Shown: piece after piece, positions 50,667 to 59,879 of the stretch
Layout: every line of letters begins with the position of its first letter
Position numbering within the stretch: position 1 is the stretch's first letter
NCBI GenBank assembly: GCA_946540735.1
Contig: CAMNIN010000001.1
Location: 122,987 to 186,986 of the forward strand
DNA from: an uncultured Prevotellaceae bacterium
GTDB taxonomy: Bacteria > Bacteroidota > Bacteroidia > Bacteroidales > Bacteroidaceae
Length of the DNA: 64,000 nucleotides
Direction of reading: 5' to 3'
The notes under the pieces: model-generated
Told to the model about the DNA's origin: nothing
What the model saw: only the letters and a program-made list of their open reading frames with translations
Database searches by the model: none
Made by a program: the position numbers and the translations under genes

Positions 50667-52012
50667 CAACTCGTGAAATAGTTTTCTATCTTCTTCAAGT
50701 CCACCTCGTAGCAGATCACCACCACGTTGTCGCCGGCTTCGATCTGCGTTCCGCCCGAGACGAGCATCCCCTCCTTGCCCCGTACCAGTCCGCCGATGGT
50801 GCATCCCTTAGGCAATCCCAGTTCGAAGACCTTCTTGCGGGTGACCTTAGAGCCCTTTTGTGCGATAAATTCCGCCACGTCGGCTTTCACCGATCCCAGA
50901 TAGCCGATGTTGCGCACATCGGCATCCAGCATCATCTGGTAGATATTGCCGGCCGCCAGCATTTTCTTGTTGATGATGGTGCCGATGTCGAGGCTCTCGG
51001 CCATGCTCAGGTAGTTGGAGTTCTCTACCATGGCGATGGTTTTCCTCACGCCCAGTTTCTTGGCTGTCAGACAAGCCAGTATGTTCACCTCGTCGTCGCC
51101 GGTAAGGGCTACGAAGCCCTGTGTGTTCTTGATGTTTTCTTCCTTGAGCAGGTTGATGTCGCGCCCGTCTCCCTGGATCACCATCACCTTGGTGTCGTCG
51201 AGTTCCTCATTGAGGTATTCGCAACGGTGCTCGTTGATTTCGATGATCTTGGTGTTGATGAACGAAGGCATCTCCTTGGCGGCCCGGATGGCGGTCTTTC
51301 CGCCCCCCATGATAATCACGTTTTTCACGTCGGCATAGTGCTCCTTGCCAACGATTTTACGGATATAGGCGATGTAGTTGGTGGTCGTCATGAAATAGAC
51401 GATATCGTAGAGCATGAGCACGTCGTTTCCGCCGGGGATGATGGTGTCGTTTCCCCTTTTGATGGCCACCACATGGTATGGGTCTTGCGGTCCGCAGAGG
51501 TCTTTCAACGGTTGGTTGAGGATCTCACAAGTCTCGCGGAGTTTGATGCCGAGCATCACCAGAGAACCGCCGTGCACATCCCAGCGTTGGCGCACCCAAC
51601 TGAGTTTCAGGCCTTTGATGATGTTCTCTGCGGCCAGTTTCTCAGGGTAGATCAAGGTGTCGATCCCCATCTTGTGGATGATGTTCTGGTTGTCGGCATT
51701 GATGTATTCGTAGTTGTCGATCTGCGCCACCGTCTTGCTGGCCCCCATGGCATGGGCCATGACGCAGCTGGTGACATTGGTGTTCTCGTCGGGTGTGACG
51801 GCGATGAAGATATCGGCCTCGTCGGTGTCGGCCTGTCGCAGTGATTTCATGCTGGTAGGCGAGCCGTGAAGCGTCATCAGGTCGTACTCGCTGCTGATGT
51901 CATCGAGCTTGTCGGCATTTTCGTCGATGAGCACGATGTCTTGGTTGCTTCGTGAAAGGAGCCTGGCCAGATGTGATCCAATGGCGGAGGCACCGGCGAT
52001 GATGATTTTCAT
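50666..52012 (-). CDS. trkA: Trk potassium uptake regulatory subunit TrkA
   Basis: Cytosolic nucleotide-gated regulator of TrkH, 448 residues from the ATG at 52012 ([20 protein letters not shown]). Two RCK units are present: NAD-binding [10 protein letters not shown] at 7-16 with acidic ending ELIDE-like [10 protein letters not shown], and the second [16 protein letters not shown] near 238. Each is followed by a TrkA-C domain ([10 protein letters not shown]..., [19 protein letters not shown]). Overlaps dxs upstream by 4 bp (ATGA) and trkH downstream by 4 bp, an unusually tight three-gene unit. Confidence 0.96.
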   Translation of the reverse strand: MKIIIAGASAIGSHLARLLSRSNQDIVLIDENADKLDDISSEYDLMTLHGSPTSMKSLRQADTDEADIFIAVTPDENTNVTSCVMAHAMGASKTVAQIDNYEYINADNQNIIHKMGIDTLIYPEKLAAENIIKGLKLSWVRQRWDVHGGSLVMLGIKLRETCEILNQPLKDLCGPQDPYHVVAIKRGNDTIIPGGNDVLMLYDIVYFMTTTNYIAYIRKIVGKEHYADVKNVIIMGGGKTAIRAAKEMPSFINTKIIEINEHRCEYLNEELDDTKVMVIQGDGRDINLLKEENIKNTQGFVALTGDDEVNILACLTAKKLGVRKTIAMVENSNYLSMAESLDIGTIINKKMLAAGNIYQMMLDADVRNIGYLGSVKADVAEFIAQKGSKVTRKKVFELGLPKGCTIGGLVRGKEGMLVSGGTQIEAGDNVVVICYEVDLKKIENYFTS

Positions 52013-53904
52013 AGGTCGAGGATGGTTTGTTTGATCGATGCAGGATCGATGCCTGCCAGTTGTTGCAGTTCCGACACTTTCCCGTGCTCGATGAAATGGT
52101 CGGGCAGTCCGAGACGGCGTATGGTGGGAGTGTGGCCGTGGTCGGCCATCCATTCCATGACAGCGGATCCGAATCCTCCGGCGATGCTGCCGTCCTCGAT
52201 GGTGATGATACGGCTGAAGCGCGATGCGACTTCCTCGAGCAGCTGTTGGTCGAGAGGTTTGGCGAACCGCATGTCGTAATGGGCGATGGAGAGGGGATTT
52301 CCCTCCTGTGCCAGTTGCTCGATGACCTGAGTGACGTTGTTGCCGATCGGTCCGAGGGAGAGTACGGCGATATCGTCGCCCTCATGTATTTTCCGTCCGG
52401 TGCCCACGCCGATCTCCTTCATGGGGCAGCGCCAGTCGCGGCACACTCCCCGTCCTCTGGGATAGCGGATGACGAAGACCCCCATGCCCGGCAGTTGTGC
52501 GGTGTACATCATGTGGCGCAGTTCCTGCTCGTTCATCGGTGATGCGATGGTGATATTGGGGATGGTGCGCAGTGACGGGATGTCGAAGGCTCCGTGATGA
52601 GTAGGTCCGTCCTCGCCCACCAGTCCGGCTCGGTCGAGACAGATGACAAGAGGCAGGTCGAGGATGGCTGCGTCGTGGATGATGTTGTCATAGGCACGCT
52701 GTGCGAATGCGCTGTAGATATTGCAGAAAGGCATCAGCCCGTCCTTGGCCATTCCAGCGGAGAAGGTCACGGCATGTCCTTCTGCGATGCCGACATCGAA
52801 GGTGCGTGTGGGCATGGCCTTCATCATGATGTTGAGCGAGCATCCCGAGGGCATGGCCGGTGTGACACCCACGATGCGCTTGTTGGCTTTGGCCAGTTCG
52901 AGCAAGGTGTGGCCGAAGACATCCTGGAATTTCGGCGGTTGGTCGCTGGTGTCGCTGATGAGGCGCTCGCCTGTGTCGACATCGAATTTTCCAGGGGCAT
53001 GCCATGCTTGTGCGTTTTTCTCCGCCGGCTTATAGCCTTTTCCTTTCACGGTGTGCAAGTGCAGCATTTTCGGGCCTTTCATCTTCTTCAGCTGTTGAAG
53101 CAGCCTGACCAGTTCCACCACGTTGTGGCCGTCAAAAGGTCCGAAATAGCGGATGTTCATGCCCTCGAAGACGTTTTGCTGCTGGCTGATGGCCGCCTTC
53201 ATGGCGTTGTTGAAGCGGATGAGCCCCGTGCGGCGCTTGTCGTTGAGGATACCTTTCCGGGTCATCCACTGCGAGATGCGGTAGCGCACGTTGTTGTAAG
53301 TCTCATTGGTGTTGAGGCTCAGGAGATATTGTTTCATGCCGCCCACTGACCGGTCGATGCTCATGTTGTTGTCGTTGAGGATGATGAGCATGTCGTTGGA
53401 AGTGGAGGAGACATTGTTGAGTCCTTCGAAGGCCAGTCCGCCGCTCATGGCACCGTCGCCGATGACGGCCACCACCTTGCGCTTCTCCCCTGTGAGCTTG
53501 GATGCTACGGCCATGCCGAGGGCAGCGGAGATGGAGTTGGATGCGTGGCCGCAGGTGAAGGTGTCGTATTCGCTCTCCAGGGGAGAGGGGAAGGGGCGCA
53601 CGCCATGCAACTTGCGGTTGGTGCAGAACATCTCCCGCCGGCCGGTCAGGATCTTGTGCCCGTAGGCTTGATGTCCCACATCCCATACGATGCGGTCTTG
53701 CGGTGTGTTGTAGACGTAGTGGAGGGCCACGGTGAGTTCCACGACACCGAGGCTTGAAGCCAAGTGGCCAGGGTTGACCGATAACTCATGTATGATGTCA
53801 TCGCGCAACTCCTGGCAGAGCAGGGGCAGCTGCTCCACTTTCAGGTGCCGCAGATCATCGGGCTTGTCGATAGTATTGAGTATCTTGTATGTGTCTTTTT
53901 CCAT
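52009..53904 (-). CDS. dxs: 1-deoxy-D-xylulose-5-phosphate synthase
   Basis: Thiamine-diphosphate enzyme of the MEP isoprenoid pathway; condenses pyruvate and glyceraldehyde-3-phosphate. 631 residues from the ATG at 53904 ([20 protein letters not shown]). Motifs: [15 protein letters not shown] near 75-89, the cofactor site [15 protein letters not shown] at 149-163 with NDNNMSID, and the C-terminal [19 protein letters not shown]. First gene of the long operon with trkA and trkH. A -7 box (TAAATTTG, complement of 53914-53921) ends 9 bp before the ATG, implying a very short leader. Confidence 0.97.
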   Translation of the reverse strand: MEKDTYKILNTIDKPDDLRHLKVEQLPLLCQELRDDIIHELSVNPGHLASSLGVVELTVALHYVYNTPQDRIVWDVGHQAYGHKILTGRREMFCTNRKLHGVRPFPSPLESEYDTFTCGHASNSISAALGMAVASKLTGEKRKVVAVIGDGAMSGGLAFEGLNNVSSTSNDMLIILNDNNMSIDRSVGGMKQYLLSLNTNETYNNVRYRISQWMTRKGILNDKRRTGLIRFNNAMKAAISQQQNVFEGMNIRYFGPFDGHNVVELVRLLQQLKKMKGPKMLHLHTVKGKGYKPAEKNAQAWHAPGKFDVDTGERLISDTSDQPPKFQDVFGHTLLELAKANKRIVGVTPAMPSGCSLNIMMKAMPTRTFDVGIAEGHAVTFSAGMAKDGLMPFCNIYSAFAQRAYDNIIHDAAILDLPLVICLDRAGLVGEDGPTHHGAFDIPSLRTIPNITIASPMNEQELRHMMYTAQLPGMGVFVIRYPRGRGVCRDWRCPMKEIGVGTGRKIHEGDDIAVLSLGPIGNNVTQVIEQLAQEGNPLSIAHYDMRFAKPLDQQLLEEVASRFSRIITIEDGSIAGGFGSAVMEWMADHGHTPTIRRLGLPDHFIEHGKVSELQQLAGIDPASIKQTILDL

Positions 53905-53913
53905 ATTATGATG

Positions 53914-53921
53914 CAAATTTA
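53914..53921 (-). promoter_or_regulatory. Predicted -7 box of the dxs operon
   Basis: TAAATTTG on the minus strand, a full match to TAnnTTTG. No -33 TTTG at the usual distance. Transcription would start only about 5 bases before the dxs ATG. Confidence 0.5.
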
Positions 53922-54023
53922 GTAAAAAAATCGCATCCGTGTGCGGAAAAGCGACTTATTTCTTTTTGAGGGAGCAAGAATTGCGGATAAAAAGGCCTCT
54001 CCGCAAAATAATCGGTGCTTTTA

Positions 54024-54055
54024 TTTCCTTTCATGGGGAATAATGATTACCTTTG
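54024..54055 (+). promoter_or_regulatory. Predicted promoter of the C1B peptidase gene
   Basis: TTTC (54024-54027), 20 bases, TACCTTTG (54048-54055), 28 bp before the ATG. Confidence 0.7.
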
Positions 54056-54083
54056 TGCAAACATAATTCCTTAATTGAAGAAC

Positions 54084-55487
54084 ATGAAAAGAATAATCAT
54101 CTGCATGGCAGCTTCGCTGATGATGACGGGGGCTGCAGCTCAAAAGACAAGTGGCGGCATCTCGCCGGAAATGTTGAAGCAAATCGAGAACGCCCAGGCG
54201 AAGAGTCCTGCCGACAAGGCGCTGTTCAATGCCATTGCTTCGAATGCCATCGACGACTTGGCTAAGAATTTCAGCAACCAAGGCGCCATCGACACGCATT
54301 TCAGCCATGAGACGAAAAGCCAGTCGATCCACAACCAGAAAAGCAGTGGCCGGTGCTGGATGTTCAGCGGACTCAACGTGCTGAGGGCCAATTTCGCCAA
54401 GCGCAACAACGACACCCTTGCTGTGGAGTTCTCTCACGACTACCTCTTTTTTTATGACCAGTTGGAGAAGGCTAATCTGATGCTTCAAGGCGTCATCGAC
54501 AAAGCCAAAGAGCCGATAGAGAACCAGTATGTGGCCATGCTTTTCAAGTCGCCGATCAACGATGGCGGCACTTTTTGCGGTGTGGCCGACCTCGCCGAGA
54601 AATATGGCCTCGTGCCCATGAGCGTGCAGCCCGAGACCTATTCGGCCGAGAACACCAGTCGCATGTCGCGCCTCATCGACTCCAAACTCCGTGAGTATGG
54701 TCTGGAACTGCGCAAGATGGTGGCCGACGGCAAGAAAGCCAAAGCCATCAACGACCGCAAGACGGAGATGCTGTCGACCATTTATCATATTCTCGCCATC
54801 ACCCTCGGAGAACCGGTGAAGGAGTTCTCCTACACCTTCTGCGACAAGAACGGCAAGCCCAAAGGCGAGTCCAGGACCTACACGCCGAGAGCGTTCTATG
54901 AGGCCACTGTAGGCGGTCCGCTCAACGGTACTTTCATTATGGCGATGAACGACCCTCGCAGGCCCTATTACAAGACGTATGAGGTGGAGTGGGACCGTCA
55001 TACCTACGACGGCCACAACTGGAAATACGTCAATCTGCCCATGGAGGATATCGAGGCGATGGCCATCGCCAGTATCAAGGACGGTCACAAACTCTATTCC
55101 TCCTACGACGTGGGTAAGCAGGCCGACCGCAAGCGAGGCTATCTTGACACCGAGAATTTCGACTACGGTTCGCTTTTCGGCACGACATTCCCCATGGACA
55201 AGGCACAGCGCATCATGACCTTCGACAGCGGCTCGACCCACGCCATGACGCTGACCGCAGTCGACCTGGCCGCTGACGGCACTCCGCTGAAGTGGAAGGT
55301 GGAGAACAGTTGGGGCTCGACCTCGGGCCATAACGGTTACATGATCATGACCGACCGCTGGTTCAGGGAATATATGTTCAGGCTGGTGGTCGACAAGAAA
55401 TATGTGCCAGAGAAGATCCTGGAGGCGGAGAAGCAGACACCCGTGATGGTGATGCCCGACGACCCGCTCTTCCAGGAGGATGAGTGA
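54084..55487 (+). CDS. Secreted C1B cysteine peptidase (bleomycin hydrolase / PepC family)
   Basis: 467 residues from the ATG at 54084. The papain-like catalytic residues are clear: Cys91 in SSGRCWMFSG, His near 385 in GSTHAMTLT and Asn near 406 in VENSWG. The family is usually a cytosolic aminopeptidase hexamer; here a Sec signal peptide (MKRIIICMAASLMMTGAAAQ) is present, so it should be exported, as in other Bacteroidetes members. It may trim peptides in the periplasm. Monocistronic; converges with the SSS gene with 5 bp between stops and no terminator seen. Confidence 0.93.
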   Translation: MKRIIICMAASLMMTGAAAQKTSGGISPEMLKQIENAQAKSPADKALFNAIASNAIDDLAKNFSNQGAIDTHFSHETKSQSIHNQKSSGRCWMFSGLNVLRANFAKRNNDTLAVEFSHDYLFFYDQLEKANLMLQGVIDKAKEPIENQYVAMLFKSPINDGGTFCGVADLAEKYGLVPMSVQPETYSAENTSRMSRLIDSKLREYGLELRKMVADGKKAKAINDRKTEMLSTIYHILAITLGEPVKEFSYTFCDKNGKPKGESRTYTPRAFYEATVGGPLNGTFIMAMNDPRRPYYKTYEVEWDRHTYDGHNWKYVNLPMEDIEAMAIASIKDGHKLYSSYDVGKQADRKRGYLDTENFDYGSLFGTTFPMDKAQRIMTFDSGSTHAMTLTAVDLAADGTPLKWKVENSWGSTSGHNGYMIMTDRWFREYMFRLVVDKKYVPEKILEAEKQTPVMVMPDDPLFQEDE

Positions 55488-55492
55488 CTCGC

Positions 55493-57016
55493 TTAGGAGT
55501 AGCACTTGAAGATGTGGTCGACGATCTGTCTGGGCAGTCGTGGAGTCACCAGGCTGACCACCGCCACGACCACGAAACCACCGAGCATGGCGATGGCACC
55601 GCAGTTGATGGGATTGATGGGGTTGCCCACCAGCATGTTGATGACGGTCAGTCCCACACCCCAGGCGAAACATGCCCACACCGAAGCCCGTGTCACGCCA
55701 CGCCAGTAGAGTCCCAGCATGAAGGGCGCGAGGAATGCGCCGGCGAGCGCGCCCCAGGAAATGCCCATCATCTGTGCGATGAACGTGGGCGGGTTGAGGG
55801 CGATCATGAGTGAGATGACGATGAAAAAGACGATCAGCACTCGCATGACCACCACTTTTCTCCGTTCGATCTTTTCAGACACCATGTCATCGATACTGCC
55901 CTCGGTCACCTCGCCGGGGGCAGATTTCTTGTCGCGGTAGATCAGGTCGAGAGTCATGGTCGAAGAGGAGGTCAGCACCAATGATGCCAAGGTCGACATC
56001 GATGCCGAGAGTACCAGCAGCACCACCAGGGCTATGATGGCATCGGGCAGGGTGACGAGCATGGATGGCACGATGGAGTCAAAGGCGAGTTTGCCGTTGG
56101 GCAGTACGGGAGGCATGCCGAAGAGACGGCCGAAACCGCCGAGGAAATAGCAGCCGCCCGCCACGACGAAGGCAAACAGCGTGGAGATGATGGTGCCTCG
56201 GTGGATGGCTTGCTCATCGGTGATGGAGTAGAACTTACCGACCATCTGCGGCAGTCCCCAAGTGCCGAGTGAGGTGAGGATGACCACCCCCAGGAGATTC
56301 CATGGGTCTGGACCAAACCAGGAAGCCAGTTGGCCATTGACGGCAGGATTGTCGTCGCTCGGCAGGGCAGCCATCTTCTCGACGGCTGTTGTCAGTCCGC
56401 CTTGTGAGTGGAGCACGGCGGCGATGACCACCACGATGCCGAAGAGCATGATGATGCCCTGCACGAAATCATTCATGGCAGTGGCTTTGTAGCCGCCGAG
56501 GATCACGTAGACGGCAGTCAGGACGGCCATGATGACCACACAGTACTGGTAGGGGATGCCGAATCCCATCTCAAACAGCGTGGAGATGCCTTTGTAGACA
56601 CCGGCTGTATAAGGAATGAGGAAGACAAAGACGATGATGGATGCGATCACGCGCAGCCATTCGCTCTGATAACGTGTGCCGAAGAAATCGGGCATTGTGC
56701 GGCTCTCGATGTGCTGTGTCATCAGTTTGGTGCGCTTGCCGAGGAGAATCCATGCCAGCAACGATCCGATCACGGCGTTGCCGATGCCGATCCATGATGC
56801 GGAGAGTCCGTATTTCCATCCGAATTGTCCGGCATAGCCTACGAAGACCACAGCCGAGAAATAGCTTGTGCCGAATGCGAATGCTGTCAGCCATGGGCCT
56901 ACAGCCCTTCCGCCCAATACGAAACCGTCGACAGTGCTGGCCTGTTTGCGTGAGTAGACTCCCACGCCCACCATCACGGCCAGGAAGATGAGGGTGAGTA
57001 ATATTTTGATGATCAT
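55493..57016 (-). CDS. Sodium:solute symporter, substrate unknown
   Basis: 507-residue SSS-family inner-membrane protein, about 13 hydrophobic segments. It starts MIIKILLTLIFLAVMVGVGV; VDGFVLGGRAVGPWLTAFAFGTSYFSAVVFVG (near 29-60) and GGYKATAMNDFVQGIIMLFG (near 174-193) are the family signatures, the latter as in proline/pantothenate/acetate symporters. About 53 bp separate it from an outer-membrane porin gene upstream, so the pair probably moves one solute across both membranes. Substrate could be a small organic acid or amino acid; it is not readable from sequence. Confidence 0.9.
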   Translation of the reverse strand: MIIKILLTLIFLAVMVGVGVYSRKQASTVDGFVLGGRAVGPWLTAFAFGTSYFSAVVFVGYAGQFGWKYGLSASWIGIGNAVIGSLLAWILLGKRTKLMTQHIESRTMPDFFGTRYQSEWLRVIASIIVFVFLIPYTAGVYKGISTLFEMGFGIPYQYCVVIMAVLTAVYVILGGYKATAMNDFVQGIIMLFGIVVVIAAVLHSQGGLTTAVEKMAALPSDDNPAVNGQLASWFGPDPWNLLGVVILTSLGTWGLPQMVGKFYSITDEQAIHRGTIISTLFAFVVAGGCYFLGGFGRLFGMPPVLPNGKLAFDSIVPSMLVTLPDAIIALVVLLVLSASMSTLASLVLTSSSTMTLDLIYRDKKSAPGEVTEGSIDDMVSEKIERRKVVVMRVLIVFFIVISLMIALNPPTFIAQMMGISWGALAGAFLAPFMLGLYWRGVTRASVWACFAWGVGLTVINMLVGNPINPINCGAIAMLGGFVVVAVVSLVTPRLPRQIVDHIFKCYS

Positions 57017-57069
57017 TTCTTGGAATTTTATTGACTGTTGTTTGAAGAAAGATGATAAGACTGAAGGGG

Positions 57070-58116
57070 TCAGAACGCTACCTGCACTTGTGCCTGAAGC
57101 CAGTTGTAGTCATCGCTGAAATGGCTCATGCAGCGGGTGTATTGCAGTTGCAGGCGGCATTTCTTGAAAAACCAGTACTGGATGCCTCCGGTCAGGTTGG
57201 TCTGATAGTAGTCCATGTCGGTGTTGCGGTTGAAATAGTCGGCTGAGGCCACGATGTCGAGATCTTTTGCCACGGGGACGCTGGCCGTGAGATAGCCTCC
57301 CATACTGCCTACGTCGCCGTCTTTTCCGCCCAGATATTCAGCACGCAGGTTGAAATCGCTGCTTTTCCATTCCGCACCCACGCTGACCCTGTCGCGACGG
57401 TAGTCGTCGCCGACAGCCACTCCGGGGTTCCATGCTGCCGTACCCACGGCATGGCCGCGTCCTTTCTGGGCTGAGGCCACGATGCGGAGTTGGTCGATGG
57501 GTTTGTATTCCAGGCGTACGATGACGTCTTTGTCGGAGTTGCCATCCTTTCGGTTGATGCCTTGTCCATTCATCAGGGCCAGTTCGTAGTGCAGGTGATG
57601 GTCGAACAGGTCGCCATAGACCATCATGCCAAGGTCGCGTCCGTAGTTGACGCCGTTGAGCGGGTCAGGACCTTCGCCAGCCAGGAAGAGAACGGCTTGG
57701 GAATAGACATCGATGAGTTCAAGCATCGTAGGCGAGAGTGGGTTCTCCAGACTGAAACTGTGCTTGAATTGTCCGAGTCTGACATTGAGGGAGTTGTCGC
57801 GTGTGAACCGATAGTCGAGGTAGTATTCTTGCACGACACTGGAGAAGTCGTGCATGAAAAGAAACGAGAAACGGTCGGTCACACGCGCTTTGGCCCAGAA
57901 AAGCGTCCGTTTCAGGTTGTAGGAACTGGTGGTTTTCCCGTTGGCATCGTCGTAGGCGTATCCCCCCTGGGCATATCCATGCAGTTCGATGCGGTTGGTG
58001 AGTTCTTTCATCCAGTCTGTCGACTTGGAGTCACTTTGTTGCCCCATGGCCGCGACCGAGCTGAACACAGCCATGGCGACGGCCAGAGAGGAGGTCTTGA
58101 TGGTTTGTTTCCTCAT
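57070..58116 (-). CDS. Outer-membrane porin (phosphate-selective porin O/P-like)
   Basis: 348 residues with a signal peptide (MRKQTIKTSSLAVAMAVFSS). The mature part is a beta-barrel: IELHGYAQGGYAYDDANG at the start, many alternating strands with Asp/Tyr/Arg, LRLGQFKHSFS-like segment NVRLGQFKHSFSLENPLSP near 110-128, and the end LQAQVQVAF with a C-terminal Phe. The style fits the O/P porin group. It is first in a two-gene operon with an SSS symporter. A -7 box TACTTTTG (complement of 58170-58177) lies upstream. Phosphate selectivity is not implied. Confidence 0.82.
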   Translation of the reverse strand: MRKQTIKTSSLAVAMAVFSSVAAMGQQSDSKSTDWMKELTNRIELHGYAQGGYAYDDANGKTTSSYNLKRTLFWAKARVTDRFSFLFMHDFSSVVQEYYLDYRFTRDNSLNVRLGQFKHSFSLENPLSPTMLELIDVYSQAVLFLAGEGPDPLNGVNYGRDLGMMVYGDLFDHHLHYELALMNGQGINRKDGNSDKDVIVRLEYKPIDQLRIVASAQKGRGHAVGTAAWNPGVAVGDDYRRDRVSVGAEWKSSDFNLRAEYLGGKDGDVGSMGGYLTASVPVAKDLDIVASADYFNRNTDMDYYQTNLTGGIQYWFFKKCRLQLQYTRCMSHFSDDYNWLQAQVQVAF

Positions 58117-58221
58117 AACATTGATGAATGATTAGAGATTAAAACATACTTAAAAACGTTACACGGTTGCAAAAGTACAATAATAATCCCTAATTAAAGC
58201 ATCAAATTGTCATAAATTTTT

Positions 58222-58242
58222 AGCAAAAAGTGACATTTTGCT
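58222..58242 (-). terminator. Hairpin after susD
   Basis: AGCAAAA (58222-58228) pairs with TTTTGCT (58236-58242), followed on the minus strand by AAAAATTT; 15 bp after the SusD stop. Moderate. Confidence 0.5.
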
Positions 58243-58257
58243 GTTTTTCTTCTTGCT

Positions 58258-59865
58258 TTAGTATCCTGGATTCTGTTTGAGGCGGTTGTTGAGGCTGATG
58301 GCGCGCCCCGGGATGGGGAACACCGTGGTGTGCCGGTCGTTCTCATTGGAGATCTGTGGCCGGAGGTCGTAAGCGAGGTGGAAGCGGTCGAATCTCACGA
58401 GGTCTTGTCGTCGCCACCCTTCCCATTGCAGTTCCATGAGTCGTTCGTCGAGGATGTTGTCGAGTGTCGCTTTCCTGAATTTCATGCCGGCGCGCGAGCG
58501 AACCATGTTGAGTTCCGTGTCGCCCGATTGTCCGTTGCGCACCTTGGCTTCAGCCATCATCAGCACCACGTCGGCATATCTGAAGAGCACGATGTCGTTA
58601 TCCTGCAGTTTCCCGTCGGAGTAGGCTGTGCGGTCGATCTCATATTTTCTCATGCGTGCACCGGCGGTTTTCTCATAGGGCGACCCTGAGAGGTCGACGA
58701 GCACCTCAAGCGGTTGGTAGACGAGTGGTTGTCCGTTGTCGAGGCGCACCACACGGCCGTCGACGTAGATGGTGTCGTAGTAGAAGTTGATGGCAAACCT
58801 GCTGTCGACCTCCGGTGTGCCGTATCCGTAGGTGTTCACTGCGCTGCGGGTGGCACAAGTGCCGTTTTCCGACGCCATGCCGAGGGCACCGCCGTGGTTG
58901 TAGTGCCGTGACCGGAAAAGGTAGTCGAAGTGGTTGGTGAAGATCTCCTTGTCCATCGGTATGGTGAAGATGTTCTCTTTGGAGTCAGCATTATAGACAA
59001 AGAAGTTGCTGGCATAGTCGTTTTCGAGTTGGTAGCCTGCATTTTGGAATTTCTCGCACCAGTAGAGGCAGGCTTCCCAAGCGTTGAGTTGTTTTCCCTG
59101 GCAGTCGAGCATGATTTCTTTTCCGTCAGGCCTTTTGTCGTCGGTCCAGTCATCATCCGTCCAGATTTCGGCGTTGAGGGCCATTTTTGCCAGGATGAAC
59201 CATGCCACGTGCTGAGTCATTCTGCCGTAGTATTCGCCCTCCCAGTTGCTTCTCTCATCGGCCAGGTTGGGCAGTGCGTTGACCAGTCCGTCCCAAACGA
59301 ATTGGAACAGTGTACTGCGGCTCACCTGTTCTGCCTGTTCCATGGAGATGGTAGCCGTTCTGACGCAAGGCACGTTGCCGAAGAGGTCGAGGAGATAATA
59401 GTAGTACATGGCCCGTATGCCTCTCGCCTCCGCTTCGAAAGCAGCCTCCTGCTCAGGCGTGAGCCGGTCGGCGTGGTGTTGGATAAGTTCGATGGCCTGG
59501 TTGCACAGCACGATGACTTTATAGAGGTAGTTCCATGCACCTTCTATCGGTTGAGTGCCTGGAGAGAATGTGTGCAGGTATAGCGACTTCCAGAGTCCAC
59601 CGTCATACCAGTCGCCACCCCTTGTGGGAATGATGGCCTCGTCGGTGGTGAGTGTGGAAATGTCGTAGATACCCCTTGCGGTGCCCTGCAGCCCCTCGGA
59701 GTTGTTCTGCCCTCCGATGTAGTGGTAGAGGTTGCCTACGGTATTGAGGTAGAGGTTGACAGGAGAGTCGAATGCCTGTTCCTCGTCGAGTCTGTTGCGA
59801 GGGTCCTCGCTGAGGCATGCTGTGAGTGTCAGTGAGGCGATGGCTGTAAGGATGAAAGATCTCAT
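58258..59865 (-). CDS. SusD-family surface glycan-binding lipoprotein
   Basis: 535 residues from the ATG at 59865 with a lipoprotein signal (MRSFILTAIASLTLTAC, Cys17). TPR-like helical elements (GAWNYLYKVIVLCNQAIELI, EAEARGIRAMYYYYLLDLFGNVP near 138-160) and the C-terminal ILDERLMELQWEGWRRQDLVRF are SusD/RagB hallmarks. It pairs with the SusC gene 14 bp upstream and should cover the SusC barrel as a lid. No glycoside hydrolase, sensor or anti-sigma gene is next to the pair, so the ligand is unknown; non-glycan targets are possible. Confidence 0.95.
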   Translation of the reverse strand: MRSFILTAIASLTLTACLSEDPRNRLDEEQAFDSPVNLYLNTVGNLYHYIGGQNNSEGLQGTARGIYDISTLTTDEAIIPTRGGDWYDGGLWKSLYLHTFSPGTQPIEGAWNYLYKVIVLCNQAIELIQHHADRLTPEQEAAFEAEARGIRAMYYYYLLDLFGNVPCVRTATISMEQAEQVSRSTLFQFVWDGLVNALPNLADERSNWEGEYYGRMTQHVAWFILAKMALNAEIWTDDDWTDDKRPDGKEIMLDCQGKQLNAWEACLYWCEKFQNAGYQLENDYASNFFVYNADSKENIFTIPMDKEIFTNHFDYLFRSRHYNHGGALGMASENGTCATRSAVNTYGYGTPEVDSRFAINFYYDTIYVDGRVVRLDNGQPLVYQPLEVLVDLSGSPYEKTAGARMRKYEIDRTAYSDGKLQDNDIVLFRYADVVLMMAEAKVRNGQSGDTELNMVRSRAGMKFRKATLDNILDERLMELQWEGWRRQDLVRFDRFHLAYDLRPQISNENDRHTTVFPIPGRAISLNNRLKQNPGY

Positions 59866-59879
59866 GACTGCTGTTGTTG

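Noticed and set aside
54021..55679. 552-codon minus-strand frame opposite the C1B peptidase
   Set aside because: The plus-strand protein has an intact Cys/His/Asn triad, signal peptide and promoter; the antisense product is low-complexity and unlike any family.
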